NCBI RefSeq assembly: GCF_900215605.1
Contig: NZ_OBEL01000006.1
Coordinates: 1 to 64,000 of the forward strand
Direction of reading: 5' to 3'
DNA length: 64,000 bases
Origin: Cohaesibacter gelatinilyticus
GTDB taxonomy: Bacteria > Pseudomonadota > Alphaproteobacteria > Rhizobiales > Cohaesibacteraceae
The notes under the pieces were generated by a model. It did no database searches, was not told where the DNA came from, and saw nothing but the letters and a program-made list of their open reading frames with translations. The translations under genes were made by a program, and so were the position numbers. Positions 1 to 9,453 of this stretch are shown here, piece after piece (within the stretch, counting starts at the first letter, position 1; every line of letters begins with the position of its first letter).

Positions 1-50
1 ATTGAACCCGCAAGCCATCCGCATTTTTCTAGCTAAGTTATTGAAAAGAA

Positions 51-127
51 TGGTAGGCCCGGAGGGACTTGAACCCCCAACCAGACCGTTATGAGCGGTC
101 GGCTCTAACCAGTTGAGCTACAGGCCC
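51..127 (-). tRNA. tRNA-Ile (CAU anticodon)
   Basis: Read on the minus strand this 77-nt stretch folds as a full cloverleaf. The acceptor begins GGGCCTG, the D-arm carries AGCTCAACTGGTTAGAG, the anticodon loop is CTCATAA, the T-arm is GGTTCAAGTCC, and CCA is encoded. The CAU anticodon could mean Met. The GGGCCUG acceptor and the absence of initiator features fit the tRNA-Ile2 type, whose C34 is converted to lysidine so that it reads AUA. The location close to rpoD matches what I recall in Hyphomicrobiales. Ile rather than elongator Met is inferred from sequence resemblance. Confidence 0.9.
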
Positions 128-352
128 ATCCAATTCAGTCATTTTGTCTATACCGATTTGTCTCGGCAAGCAAGCCCCTGACAGGACAAGTTTGAAGCTA
201 TCAGTGGATTGACACATGAATAGCAACAACCCGGTTATCAAGGTCGTATTACAGCCACAATGCGCCCTCACGTTGCTCTCATAAAAAACAGCTCTGTTTC
301 CTTCCATAATGCAGAGCTTGAAGACAGACGGGTGCCTATTCAGGAGAGCTTG

Positions 353-1066
353 ATGAAAAAATATCTGATCACCTTGGCCGCAATTATTCCTCTCATGGTC
401 AGTCCATCATTGGCAGCCGAACAGCAGGCCGGCACCATTTCCATCAATGGCACTGGCATGGTCGAGATGACCCCGGATCTCGCCATAATTTCCGCAGGTG
501 TCCACTCTCGCTCCAAAACCACAAAACAGGCTCTGGCAGATAACAATTCCAAGATGGCAGCGCTCTTCAGCACATTGGAAGAAGCGGGCATCGACAAGAA
601 GGATATGCAAACCAGCAACTTCAATATCCACCCGGAGATGCGTTATCCACGCAAGGGCGAAAACAAACCGCCCATGATTGTCGGCTATAATGTCAACAAT
701 CAACTGACGGTCAAGATCCGTGACCTTGCCAAAATCGGCACAGTCCTGACTGCTCTGGTTGAAGCCGGAGCTAACAACATGTCCGGATTGCGCTTCGATG
801 TTTCCAACAAGAAATCCAAACTGGAAGAAGCCCGCAAAGCAGCACTCGCAGACGCCAAGGCAAAAGCCAATCTCTATGCGACCGAATTGGGCGTAAAAAT
901 CAAACGTCTGAAATCACTCTCCGAGAGCGGTGGTTATAATGCCCCGCGTCCGATGATGATGAAAGCCGCTCGCATGGAAATGGCCATGGACGCTCCCGTG
1001 CCAGTCGCCGAAGGTTCCCTGTCTCTATCCATCAATGTGAATACAACTTGGGAACTGGATAACTGA
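353..1066 (+). CDS. SIMPL-domain (DUF541) periplasmic protein
   Basis: The 237-residue product starts with a clear Sec signal peptide (MKK, a hydrophobic stretch, then SLAAEQ). A SIMPL/DUF541 domain follows, with the family features TGMVEMTPDLAII near the start, a central YNVNNQLTVKIRDL segment and an EARKAALADAKAKA helix. The frame stays open upstream to 260, but the ATG at 353 follows an AGGAGAG ribosome site at 342-348 and is the only start that places the signal peptide at the N-terminus. SIMPL proteins are exported and form ring-like oligomers; their molecular role is poorly defined. The gene stands alone and converges on rpoD. Confidence 0.88.
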   Translation: MKKYLITLAAIIPLMVSPSLAAEQQAGTISINGTGMVEMTPDLAIISAGVHSRSKTTKQALADNNSKMAALFSTLEEAGIDKKDMQTSNFNIHPEMRYPRKGENKPPMIVGYNVNNQLTVKIRDLAKIGTVLTALVEAGANNMSGLRFDVSNKKSKLEEARKAALADAKAKANLYATELGVKIKRLKSLSESGGYNAPRPMMMKAARMEMAMDAPVPVAEGSLSLSINVNTTWELDN

Positions 1067-1106
1067 TCATCTCGCAACCATCATGCTTCACCTTGATACT
1101 AAGATC

Positions 1107-1245
1107 CACAAAAGCAAAGCTTTTGTGACGGCTGATAGGCGAGCGTACTGCGCTTTCCCGAAAAGTTGCAGACTTTTTGGACCAGAACTCGCACAAAGAA
1201 TGCGCGCGCTCGCAGGCCCTGATCCCTTAGATCAGGAATAGCCGT
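1107..1245. repeat. Composite palindromic element between SIMPL gene and rpoD
   Basis: Three nested features are visible. A perfect hairpin CACAAAAGC-AAA-GCTTTTGTG lies at 1107-1127. Outer arms ACGGCT (1128-1133) and AGCCGT (1240-1245) enclose inner arms GCGAGCG (1139-1145) and CGCTCGC (1207-1213). In the centre is the module CCGAAAAGT-TGCAG-ACTTTTTGG (about 1158-1180), followed by CCAGAACTCGC. The central module recurs in better form near 62856 and in divergent form near 53487, so this is one member of a dispersed hairpin repeat. It sits between two converging genes, where RNA structure would do least harm. Confidence 0.6.
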
Positions 1246-1294
1246 GAGAGGAAAGATTGAATCAGATTCAGAACTTTAAGTGAAAGCAAAAAAC

Positions 1295-1324
1295 AAAGGC
1301 CGGACAACAACTTGTCCGGCCTTT
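1295..1324 (-). terminator. rpoD terminator
   Basis: A 13-bp perfect stem (AAAGGCCGGACAA pairing with TTGTCCGGCCTTT) with a 4-nt loop lies 27 bp beyond the rpoD stop. On the minus strand the stem ends in CCTTTG and is followed by a mixed T-containing stretch. GC richness and position support intrinsic termination of rpoD. Confidence 0.8.
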
Positions 1325-1351
1325 ATGATTCAATATTTGCAAGACCTGATT

Positions 1352-3388
1352 CTAGCTATCAAGGAAGCTGCGCAGTTTGCGAGAGCGGCTTGGATGCTTG
1401 AGTTTACGAAGCGCCTTTGCCTCAATCTGACGAATACGCTCACGGGTCACCGAGAATTGCTGACCAACTTCTTCCAGAGTGTGGTCGGTATTCATGCCGA
1501 TACCGAAACGCATACGAAGAACACGTTCCTCACGTGGCGTCAGAGACGCCAGAACGCGGGTCGTGGTCTCACGCAGGTTCGCCTGAATGGCAGCATCGAT
1601 AGGCAGAATGGCATTCTTGTCTTCGATGAAATCACCCAGATGCGAATCTTCCTCATCCCCGATTGGAGTTTCGAGGGAGATAGGTTCCTTGGCAATTTTG
1701 AGAACCTTGCGAACCTTCTCAAGCGGCATCTGCAGCTTTTCAGATAGCTCTTCCGGTGTCGGCTCACGACCGATTTCATGAAGCATCTGACGCGATGTAC
1801 GAACGATCTTGTTGATCGTCTCGATCATATGCACCGGAATACGAATGGTCCGTGCCTGGTCCGCAATGGAGCGGGTAATAGCCTGACGGATCCACCAGGT
1901 GGCATAAGTCGAGAATTTGTAACCACGGCGATATTCAAACTTGTCTACGGCCTTCATCAGACCGATATTGCCTTCCTGAATCAGATCCAGGAATTGCAGA
2001 CCACGGTTGGTATATTTCTTGGCAATGGAAATAACCAGACGCAGATTGGCTTCCACCATTTCCTTCTTGGCCTGACGAGCTTCACGCTCGCCTTTCTGCA
2101 CGGAGGAAACGATACGGCGGAATTCACCAATTTCCAGACCGGTCTCTGTTGCCAACATCTGAATATCTTCACGAAGCTCATCAATGCGATCCGCTTCATG
2201 CGCGATGAAGTCTTTCCAGCCACGACCAGGAAGTTGTGACACACGCTCATTCCAAACGGTATCCAGCTCATGGCCCTGATAATTCTTGACGAAGTCGGAA
2301 CGGTTGACACCATAAGCTTCAGCCAGACGTAGCAAACGGCCCTCACGACCAACCAACTGTTTGTTGATGTCATAAAGCTGGGAAACCAGAGCATCGATAC
2401 GGTTCTGGTTCAAAGACAAACTTTTCACCTCAACGATGATGTCTTCTTTCAGCTTGTCATGGCGTTTCTCCTGAGAAGGAGAAAGGCCTTTGCTGATCAT
2501 GCGGTTCTCAACCAGCTGATCCTGCAAACGGCGAAGTTTTTTATAGTCTTCAGCAATCTGATCGAAGATGGCCAACACTTTGGGCTTTAACTCACCCTCC
2601 ATGGCAGCAAGAGACATGTTGTTGTCCAAGTCATCATCATCTTCGTCATCTTCTTCGGAAGAACCTTCTTCACCCTCTGCCTTTTCATCATTGGTCTTGG
2701 CAGGGCCCGCATCTGCTGCTGCCGGTGTTGTCGAAGCCGCTTCTACAGCGCCCGCTTCTCCAGCATCACCATCTTCATCCTCGTCTTCATCCTCTTCATT
2801 GCCTGGTCCGGCATAAGTGGCTTCGAGATCGATGATATCACGTAGCAGGATATTGCCTTCGACCAATTCATCGCGCCAGATGATGATAGCCTGAAAGGTC
2901 AACGGGCTTTCACACAGCCCGGCAATCATGGCCTCGCGCCCAGCTTCGATACGCTTGGCAATCGCAATCTCGCCCTCGCGAGACAGAAGCTCAACCGATC
3001 CCATTTCACGCAAATACATGCGCACAGGGTCGTCGGTGCGATCGGTAGGTTCTTTACCTCCCGATGTTTTGGCAACAGCGGTGGAGCCTTTTACCTGTGC
3101 AACGGCCGTAGTCGCGCTGGCGGCAGCATTCTCGCCATCTTCTGCTTCTTCCGCTTCAATCACATTGATACCCATGTCAGACAACATGGACATGGTATCT
3201 TCGATCTGCTCGGAAGACACTTCATCGGAAGGCAGAACTTCATTCAGTTCATCATAGGTCACATAGCCGCGTTTCTTGGCGGTCTTGATCATCTGCTTGA
3301 CAGCAGAAGCTGTCATATCAAGCAAGGGCGCATCACCACCTTCGCTTGTTTTGCTATTATCGTCGCTCTGTGTTGCCTTCGTAACCAT
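1352..3388 (-). CDS. rpoD: RNA polymerase housekeeping sigma factor (sigma-70)
   Basis: This 678-residue protein is the primary sigma factor, which directs RNA polymerase to housekeeping promoters. Region 1.1 is near the N-terminus ([17 protein letters not shown]). A long acidic Glu/Asp-rich insert lies at about residues 205-270, before the non-conserved region. Region 2 ([17 protein letters not shown], then the [10 protein letters not shown] melting segment) and the region 4 helix-turn-helix ([22 protein letters not shown], split here as a motif near residues 637-660) are intact. The frame opens at 3418, but the ATG at 3388 is preceded by GGAGACAGGA and gives the usual MVTKA start, so it is preferred. 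It lies downstream of dnaG on the same strand, 420 bp away, so it probably has its own promoter. Confidence 0.97.
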   Translation of the reverse strand: MVTKATQSDDNSKTSEGGDAPLLDMTASAVKQMIKTAKKRGYVTYDELNEVLPSDEVSSEQIEDTMSMLSDMGINVIEAEEAEDGENAAASATTAVAQVKGSTAVAKTSGGKEPTDRTDDPVRMYLREMGSVELLSREGEIAIAKRIEAGREAMIAGLCESPLTFQAIIIWRDELVEGNILLRDIIDLEATYAGPGNEEDEDEDEDGDAGEAGAVEAASTTPAAADAGPAKTNDEKAEGEEGSSEEDDEDDDDLDNNMSLAAMEGELKPKVLAIFDQIAEDYKKLRRLQDQLVENRMISKGLSPSQEKRHDKLKEDIIVEVKSLSLNQNRIDALVSQLYDINKQLVGREGRLLRLAEAYGVNRSDFVKNYQGHELDTVWNERVSQLPGRGWKDFIAHEADRIDELREDIQMLATETGLEIGEFRRIVSSVQKGEREARQAKKEMVEANLRLVISIAKKYTNRGLQFLDLIQEGNIGLMKAVDKFEYRRGYKFSTYATWWIRQAITRSIADQARTIRIPVHMIETINKIVRTSRQMLHEIGREPTPEELSEKLQMPLEKVRKVLKIAKEPISLETPIGDEEDSHLGDFIEDKNAILPIDAAIQANLRETTTRVLASLTPREERVLRMRFGIGMNTDHTLEEVGQQFSVTRERIRQIEAKALRKLKHPSRSRKLRSFLDS

Positions 3389-3810
3389 TCCTGTCTCCAC
3401 GAATGCTCTAGCTCGCATTCGTCCACTGAAGGGTTTTCCATATGACTTCTCATCTCTGAAATCACATGGCTTTGTCAGGATTATCAGACCAGTTTTACCA
3501 AACGGGATATTAAACGCCTCTTAACCGTGCAAATTCGTCCCCAGACCATCGGCCTGAAAGGCAAATGCTATCCACAAAAGGAAACACGGCCAGAAATCAA
3601 CAAATCTCCGGTTTCTTGATCCAATGCAAGTTTGAGGCAGCAATCAATCATTTCTCGCCATATTGACAAATTGGCGCTTGGGTCTGCCGAACTCTGATAT
3701 TTAGCGCAGTGATTCGATTCGGCAACCCCTAATCCAAGAAAATCTGCCCGATTCTTGCATTTTTCGAATCATTTTCAAGGATTTAGCGCCAATCAGTGTA
3801 TTGATCAGGT
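3389..3810. other. Intergenic gap, dnaG to rpoD
   Basis: These 422 bases contain no credible gene on either strand. They should hold the rpoD promoter on the minus strand, but I could not pick a convincing -35/-10 pair. No clear terminator hairpin follows dnaG. Confidence 0.6.
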
Positions 3811-5811
3811 TCAATCTGCACTTTTCTCGGCCAGCTCTGCCAGGCAATCAGAAAGAGTCGCCTGAACGCCAGCACTCTTCATCTTCGCATATTCATCAGT
3901 CAATTCCTGATCTTCTCGGGCATTCTCCTCCCGACGACGATGCACTTCCTGTGTCAGCGCCTGAATACGTTCGAAAGCAGCATCGCTTGCATCACAATCA
4001 GACAAGGCAAGAGCCGTTTCCTGCTCCAGATCCGCCTGAACATCACGAACTTCCAAAACCGACAACCAGTAACTCATAAGCCGTTCCAGAAATATCCGTC
4101 CGGGGGAATAGGCCAATTGCGGAACCTTTGACCGACTGGCCAAACGCCAGCCAAATGGACTGGTCCGTTTCCCATCCTCATCCTGTGAACCTTTCCCATG
4201 CAGGTCCTGCAGCAAGGGCTCCAGCTCACCTGGAGCCTTGGCATAGATATCTGAATAATGCTCAACCTCTTCATCGAGAATGAGGTGGGCCAAAACCTGT
4301 TTGAAAGGCTCCAGCCCCGGCTTATGAAAAGAAAGAGACAATATCTGCTCGGCATAGTCCTCGAACAAGGAAGGCATATGCACACAAAGTCCGAGAATAT
4401 TTTCCTCAAATTCCGTAAATTGTCCTGCTTCCGGAACGCGTGACACATTGCTGGATGCAGCCAGGGCAGCATTGGCGCCAGCACCTCTACCCGCTCTTGC
4501 GCCACCACCGGTAAATTTCTGCTCTCTCTGCTGGCGCGATTGCAGCCAGAAATGATTGGAAAGAGCTGATTTGAAACTCATCTGATATTGTCGTGCGACC
4601 CGCTCATCCTGAATGCTGCGTAGCAAATCTTCGATGCGCTTCTCCAACGCGGCCTTGCGCTCAGGGGTATCTGTCGGTCCTGCGTTTAGTTCCCGCTGCC
4701 ACACAACATCTGAAAGCGGCAACGCTTTTGCCAACAATTCATGAAAAGCATTGGAACCGCCTTGCTTGACCACGTCATCCGGGTCTTGCCCTTCTGGCAT
4801 AAAAGCAAACTGGAAAGAAAAACCAGCCTTTAACTGCGGCAGAATACGCTCTATCGCACGATTGGCCGCAGCACGGCCCGCCCGGTCACCATCAAAACAG
4901 ATATAAGGTTCCGGGGCCAATTTCCAAAGTTGGGCGATCTGATGCTCTGTAAAAGCTGTACCAAGAGATGCCACAGCATAAGGAATACCTGCCTGATGCA
5001 GGGCAATCACGTCCATATACCCTTCGGTGACAATCGCAGCTTTCGCCTCATAAGCTGCCTGCCGGGCCCGTTTGGCATTGAACAGCATATAACCTTTATG
5101 AAAGAGCTTGGTCTCTGGCGAATTGAGATATTTCGGCTTCCCATCCGGGTCCAGAATACGACCACCGAATGCCACCACACGGCCCCGTTCATCTTCAATC
5201 GGGATCATCAACCGATTCCGAAATCGATCATAGGTCGGACGCCCATCATCAGGTTTGATAACCAGACCGGTGGCCAACATATCCGCTTCACTCACTCCGC
5301 GCTGTAGCAGATAGCTTTTCAAATGATCTCGGCTGTTGACAGCAAAGCCAAACCGAAAGGTCGAAAGCGTCTCGGCAGTCAAACCACGCCCATTGGCATA
5401 GCGTCGCGCCTCCAGACCCAGATCAGATGAGAACTGCAGCTGGAAATATTTGGTCGCCATCTCCATGACGTCATAGAGCGAAGCCTTTTCCTGTTCCCGA
5501 CGTTGGGCCTGTGGATCAGGAGATGGCAAGGCAATCCCTGCTTCCCCAGCGAGCCGCTCCACGGCTTCAGGAAAAGACAGCCCTTCTGTTTCCATCAGAA
5601 ATTTGAAAACATCACCATGTTTGCCAGAGGAGAAGCAATGATAGAATTGCTTCTGGTCATTCACGGTGAAGCTGGGCGTCTTTTCCTTATTGAAGGGAGA
5701 CAGCCCCATATATTCCCGCCCATGGCGGCGCAGTTTGACCTTGCGCCCCACAACATCGGACACCGAGATACGATCTCGAATATCATCCAGCAAACTTGGC
5801 GGAATTTTCAT
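3811..5811 (-). CDS. dnaG: DNA primase
   Basis: A 666-residue primase that makes RNA primers at the replication fork. The order is an N-terminal CHC2-type region (residues about 36-66), the catalytic core with TOPRIM motifs EGYMD (263-267) and DGD (307-309), and a C-terminal helicase-binding region. The zinc-ribbon region keeps the family pattern (SPFNKEKTPSF, then YHCFSSGKHGD), but three of the four canonical ligands are replaced: Ser38, Asn41 and Ser62 stand where Cys, His and Cys are expected, and only Cys59 remains. I recall similar degenerate ribbons in some Hyphomicrobiales, so this need not be an error. The start at 5811 (MKIPPSLL) is preferred to a GTG three codons upstream. It lies between yqeY and rpoD on the same strand. 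Confidence 0.96.
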   Translation of the reverse strand: MKIPPSLLDDIRDRISVSDVVGRKVKLRRHGREYMGLSPFNKEKTPSFTVNDQKQFYHCFSSGKHGDVFKFLMETEGLSFPEAVERLAGEAGIALPSPDPQAQRREQEKASLYDVMEMATKYFQLQFSSDLGLEARRYANGRGLTAETLSTFRFGFAVNSRDHLKSYLLQRGVSEADMLATGLVIKPDDGRPTYDRFRNRLMIPIEDERGRVVAFGGRILDPDGKPKYLNSPETKLFHKGYMLFNAKRARQAAYEAKAAIVTEGYMDVIALHQAGIPYAVASLGTAFTEHQIAQLWKLAPEPYICFDGDRAGRAAANRAIERILPQLKAGFSFQFAFMPEGQDPDDVVKQGGSNAFHELLAKALPLSDVVWQRELNAGPTDTPERKAALEKRIEDLLRSIQDERVARQYQMSFKSALSNHFWLQSRQQREQKFTGGGARAGRGAGANAALAASSNVSRVPEAGQFTEFEENILGLCVHMPSLFEDYAEQILSLSFHKPGLEPFKQVLAHLILDEEVEHYSDIYAKAPGELEPLLQDLHGKGSQDEDGKRTSPFGWRLASRSKVPQLAYSPGRIFLERLMSYWLSVLEVRDVQADLEQETALALSDCDASDAAFERIQALTQEVHRRREENAREDQELTDEYAKMKSAGVQATLSDCLAELAEKSAD

Positions 5812-5949
5812 CCAAATCACTCACTTTTGGCCTCAAACGGGCTTGAGACCAATCATCCTTGGAACAAACGTAAAAAGCAACTCTTGCGCACTCACAAAAC
5901 ATGAGCACGCCAGTCACTTTCAAAAAACAGAAAAAGCCCGGGATAATGC

Positions 5950-6399
5950 CTACATCAGCAGTTTCTTGACAACCGCACTGGCCTTACCAAAATCCATCTG
6001 ACCGGGGAAACGCTCTTTAAGCACGCCCATAACCTTGCCCATATCACGCAGTCCGGAGGCACCAGTCTCGTCGACTGCAACCTTACAGGCTTCCAGTACG
6101 TCTTCTTCGCTCATCTGCAGAGGCAGGAATTCCTTGATGATTGACATCTCGGTGCGTTCTTGCTCGGCAAGCTCCAGACGACCAGCTTCTTCATAAATGC
6201 GAATGGATTCATCACGTTGCTTGACCATTTTTGCCAGTATCTGCAGCAATTCGTCGTCACCGACGCGCTCCTTGCCATTCCCGCGCGCTTCCACGTCACG
6301 ATCCTTGATCGCAGCGCTCACCAGTCGCAAAGTCGCCATCCGACGCTTGTCTTGAGCCTTGATAGCCTCTTTCAGACCTTCTGTAATCCGCTCGCGCAT
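5950..6399 (-). CDS. yqeY: GatB/YqeY domain-containing protein
   Basis: A 149-residue all-helical protein of the YqeY family. It resembles the C-terminal tRNA-interacting domain of GatB, the amidotransferase subunit. The start MRERITEGLKEAIKAQDKRR and the segment ERTEMSIIKEFLPLQMSEEDV are typical of the family, as is the C-terminal GKASAVVKKLL. The ATG at 6399 follows AGGATGG at good spacing; the frame also continues to 6420. The gene precedes dnaG and rpoD on the same strand, matching the macromolecular-synthesis arrangement in which YqeY replaces rpsU upstream of dnaG. A direct role in tRNA amidation is unproven. Confidence 0.92.
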   Translation of the reverse strand: MRERITEGLKEAIKAQDKRRMATLRLVSAAIKDRDVEARGNGKERVGDDELLQILAKMVKQRDESIRIYEEAGRLELAEQERTEMSIIKEFLPLQMSEEDVLEACKVAVDETGASGLRDMGKVMGVLKERFPGQMDFGKASAVVKKLLM

Positions 6400-7029
6400 G
6401 GGAACCATCCTGTTCAACAATCAGTCTGAGCTAAATACATCGACTAAAGGCAGCTTGCAAGCCAGCAACACAGTTTACGCAACATCCCGTAAAAAGCATC
6501 AAAACCGCCCCTACTGCCATTATATAGAGTTCAAAAGCCCAAATGCCTCATGAAATTTGCTGAAAATAGCTGCAAAACAACATTCCATCGCCTTCCGATG
6601 ATTGACCTTTGCCCACAATTGGCCTAATTCATCACGCTTGAGAAGAGGGTCAGGATACACCCATTTCGTACAATTCTGTTTGCCTTGAAAGGTTCAGCTA
6701 GAAGGATCAAGGACAAAATAAGGGTGGTTCCCTTATTGCAGTCATTGATACGATGGATGGATGTTTCAGGGTAAACCCGAAGGGCGAGGCAGATTTGCAC
6801 AGCGACTATGTCGAAAAATCTTGCGGATGAACCACATTTAAGCGATTTTTCTTCTTGTCGTTTCGCAAATCTGCCATCGCAGAATAGACAAAATGAGTGT
6901 GCCCTGACCCTGCGCGTCTCCCATCTTGAATAAACAAGGCAAAATACAGCCGGGCTTGCCCGACCAACCTTTGCCTGCACCCTATTCAAGACGGCATCCG
7001 GATCCAACAGCTCGCAGGACGCAAAAGAC
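6400..7029. other. Long divergent intergenic region, yqeY / carA
   Basis: These 630 bases separate divergent yqeY and carA and must contain both promoters. I see no supported gene. There are two inverted repeats: a hairpin AATAAGGG-TGGTT-CCCTTATT at 6717-6737 and a larger palindrome at 6788-6875 (listed separately). A candidate -35 TTGACC lies near 6602, without a good -10. The length and structure suggest a structured carA leader. Confidence 0.6.
6788..6875. repeat. 88-bp imperfect palindrome upstream of carA
   Basis: Perfect outer arms GGCAGATTTGC (6788-6798) and GCAAATCTGCC (6865-6875) enclose perfect inner arms GAAAAATC (6813-6820) and GATTTTTC (6844-6851), with a 23-nt loop. A small CGAC-TAT-GTCG hairpin lies in the left arm. 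The carA start codon is about 155 bp downstream. It may be a leader RNA structure or a small palindromic mobile repeat. Confidence 0.6.
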
Positions 7030-8241
7030 ATGGCTCAAACAGCACCAACCACTCCCGCCCCGTGGCAGGAAATCAAACCAACCGCTCTGCTTGTTCTGGC
7101 TGACGGCACAGTGATTGAAGGCCAAGGCATCGGTACCACAGGCTCTGCCGTAGCCGAGGTTTGCTTCAACACCGCCATTACCGGTTATCAGGAAATCCTG
7201 ACCGACCCATCTTATGCAGGGCAGATTGTTACTTTCACATTCCCTCATATCGGCAATATCGGAACCAACGACGAAGATTCCGAAACCGTAGACATGTCCG
7301 CACCATCTGGCGTACGCGGAGCAGTGATCAAGACCGATATAACCGAGCCTTCCAATTATCGCGCAACCCGCCATTTGGATGGTTGGTTAAAACAACGCGG
7401 CATCATCGGCATTGCCGATATCGACACCCGGGCGCTAACCGCGTTGATTCGTGAAAAAGGCCTCTCCAATGCCGTGATCGCTCACGCACCGGACGGAAAT
7501 TTCGACTTAGATGCGTTGAAAGCAGAAGCTGCTGGATGGAATGGTCTGGTTGGTGCAGATCTGGCCAAAGACGTAACCACCAAAAATCAGTTTGGTTGGA
7601 CAGAAACACCTTGGGTTTGGGATGAAGGCTATGGTGATTTGTCTGATCCTGATTTCCATGTGGTAGCCATTGACTACGGCATCAAGCGTAACATCCTTCG
7701 CCTGCTGGCTGATCAGGGTTGCAAATTGACCGTATTGCCCGCGTCCGCGACTGGTGAAGAAATCCTGTCTTACAATCCAGATGGTGTTTTTCTATCCAAT
7801 GGCCCAGGCGACCCAGCGGCTACCGGCGAATATTCCGTCAAAGCCATTCAAGCTATACTGAAAGCTGACATTCCGCTCTTCGGTATCTGCCTTGGTCACC
7901 AAATGCTGGCTTTGGCACTGGGTGCTGACACCAAGAAGATGCATCAGGGCCATCATGGTGCCAATCATCCGGTGAAGGACGAGACAACCGGCAAGGTGGA
8001 AATCACCTCCATGAACCATGGCTTTGCGGTCGACGGTGACAGCCTGCCAGAAGGCGTGGAACAGACCCACATTTCCCTGTTTGATCAGACCAACTGTGGT
8101 CTGCGTGTCAGTGGCAAGCCGGTCTTCTCAGTTCAGTACCATCCAGAAGCTTCCCCTGGTCCGCAGGACAGCCACTACCTCTTTACCCGCTTCACCAACC
8201 TGATGCGTGAAAGAAAAGGCATGGAGCTGGAGGCTGAATAA
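7030..8241 (+). CDS. carA: Carbamoyl-phosphate synthase small (glutaminase) subunit
   Basis: The 403-residue subunit hydrolyses glutamine and channels ammonia to CarB for carbamoyl phosphate, the precursor of arginine and pyrimidines. The N-terminal CPSase small domain has FNTAITGYQEILTDPSYAGQ. The C-terminal class I amidotransferase domain carries the catalytic triad: Cys287 in GICLGHQ, His371 and Glu373 in YHPEASPGPQD. Length is normal. The ATG at 7030 follows a weak AGGA site. carB is 4.6 kb downstream on the same strand, with accessory genes between. A strong hairpin terminator closes the gene, so carA is transcribed separately from carB. Confidence 0.97.
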   Translation: MAQTAPTTPAPWQEIKPTALLVLADGTVIEGQGIGTTGSAVAEVCFNTAITGYQEILTDPSYAGQIVTFTFPHIGNIGTNDEDSETVDMSAPSGVRGAVIKTDITEPSNYRATRHLDGWLKQRGIIGIADIDTRALTALIREKGLSNAVIAHAPDGNFDLDALKAEAAGWNGLVGADLAKDVTTKNQFGWTETPWVWDEGYGDLSDPDFHVVAIDYGIKRNILRLLADQGCKLTVLPASATGEEILSYNPDGVFLSNGPGDPAATGEYSVKAIQAILKADIPLFGICLGHQMLALALGADTKKMHQGHHGANHPVKDETTGKVEITSMNHGFAVDGDSLPEGVEQTHISLFDQTNCGLRVSGKPVFSVQYHPEASPGPQDSHYLFTRFTNLMRERKGMELEAE

Positions 8242-8267
8242 GCCAGACAGATTCGATGAAACAAATA

Positions 8268-8298
8268 AAAACCCCGGCAGCATCGCTACCGGGGTTTT
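8268..8298. terminator. Bidirectional terminator, carA / zinc peptidase
   Basis: A 10-bp perfect stem (AAAACCCCGG with CCGGGGTTTT) and an 11-nt loop lie between converging genes. A/T runs on both flanks let it act in either direction. Confidence 0.85.
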
Positions 8299-8322
8299 CT
8301 TATATCCACTTCAAAACAGCAA

Positions 8323-9249
8323 TTATGGGTTGGTCACAGAAAAGGTATCACAACGCCCCGCCTTTCCGCTGTCATATCCAACAGCAAACCATTTCTTGCG
8401 TTGAGCAGATGTCCCATGATTGAAGCTTTCCGGCACAACATAGCCTTGAGTACGACGCTGCAGGGCATCATCACCAATCTGAGTAGCGGCATTCAAGGCT
8501 TCATCCAGATCTCCCGCCTCAAGCAAACCCTTCTGACCTGTATAATGCGCCCAGACCCCGGCAAAGCAATCAGCTTGCAATTCAACTCGGATCGACATTT
8601 GGTTCGCTTCCAGCTTGCTCATTGAGCGACGCTTGCGATTGAATTCAGGCAGAACACCGGTGATATTTTGCACATGATGCCCGACTTCATGAGCAATCAC
8701 ATAGGCTTGCGCGAAATCTCCGGGCGCTTCAAAGCGGGTTTTCAGTTCACGATAGAAGCCGAGATCGATATAAACCTTCTTGTCACCGGGGCAATAAAAA
8801 GGCCCGGTTGCAGATGAAGCAAACCCACAAGCAGACTGTACCTGATTGGAAAACAAAACCAGCCTTGGTTCGGGATAACGTTGCCCGGCTTGTTTGAAGA
8901 TCGCGCCCCAGACATCTTCGGTCTCCGCCAGCACCACTTTGACAAAAGAGGACAATTCATCGGAAGCTCCACTACGCCCACCAGATGGTGCCTGAGTCTG
9001 ACGCGGAACTTGTGTCTGTTGCTGGGTAATACTGCCACCGCCCCCCATCATGATGGAAAGGATCTCCATGGGATTGACGCCCATCAGCCATAGAACCACC
9101 CCACCGATGATCAGAAAGGTCAGGCTCGGCTTTCCTGTCCCACGCCCCCGTCCAATCGGCAAGCGAAACCCACCGCGAGACATAGTCCGGCCGCTTTGCC
9201 CACGTTTATCTTCTACATTGTCACTTTCGCGACGCCCACGCCAACGCAT
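8323..9249 (-). CDS. YpfJ-family neutral zinc metallopeptidase
   Basis: A 308-residue protein with one membrane segment near residues 43-58 (LTFLIIGGVVLWLMGV) after a basic N-terminus. A Gln-rich linker and a zinc peptidase domain of the YpfJ/Zn_peptidase family follow. The metal site HEVGHH is at residues 187-192, preceded by YCPGDKKVYIDLGFY, a family hallmark. Two conserved cysteines (141 and 153) probably form a disulfide outside the cytoplasm. The ATG at 9249 follows AGGGG. The substrate is not known for the family. It converges on carA through a shared terminator. Confidence 0.9.
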   Translation of the reverse strand: MRWRGRRESDNVEDKRGQSGRTMSRGGFRLPIGRGRGTGKPSLTFLIIGGVVLWLMGVNPMEILSIMMGGGGSITQQQTQVPRQTQAPSGGRSGASDELSSFVKVVLAETEDVWGAIFKQAGQRYPEPRLVLFSNQVQSACGFASSATGPFYCPGDKKVYIDLGFYRELKTRFEAPGDFAQAYVIAHEVGHHVQNITGVLPEFNRKRRSMSKLEANQMSIRVELQADCFAGVWAHYTGQKGLLEAGDLDEALNAATQIGDDALQRRTQGYVVPESFNHGTSAQRKKWFAVGYDSGKAGRCDTFSVTNP

Positions 9250-9369
9250 ATGAGCCCCTATATATTCATCTTAAAAGTCGCAGCTGTAGTATGCTCGGCA
9301 TACCTTTCCCAATTTGTATCAAGAATACCCACAAGTTCTCATGAAAGCAAAGCAGCTTGCAAACAAAAG

Positions 9370-9392
9370 AAGGCCCGCACTTGGCGGGCCTT
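9370..9392 (-). terminator. Minus-strand terminator of a short transcript
   Basis: A 9-bp perfect stem (AAGGCCCGC with GCGGGCCTT) with a 5-nt loop is followed on the minus strand by CTTTTGTTT. There is no long gene on the minus strand for at least 2 kb upstream of it, so it appears to end the short transcript that covers the small frame at 9454-9570. Confidence 0.65.
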
Positions 9393-9453
9393 ACTTCATT
9401 CCGATATGTCAGTCTCATTCGACGACACTCAGTTCGTACTCCGATCGGTCAGT

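Noticed and set aside
2568-2816. Serine-rich plus-strand frame
   Set aside because: It is the antisense reading of the Glu/Asp-rich insert of RpoD.
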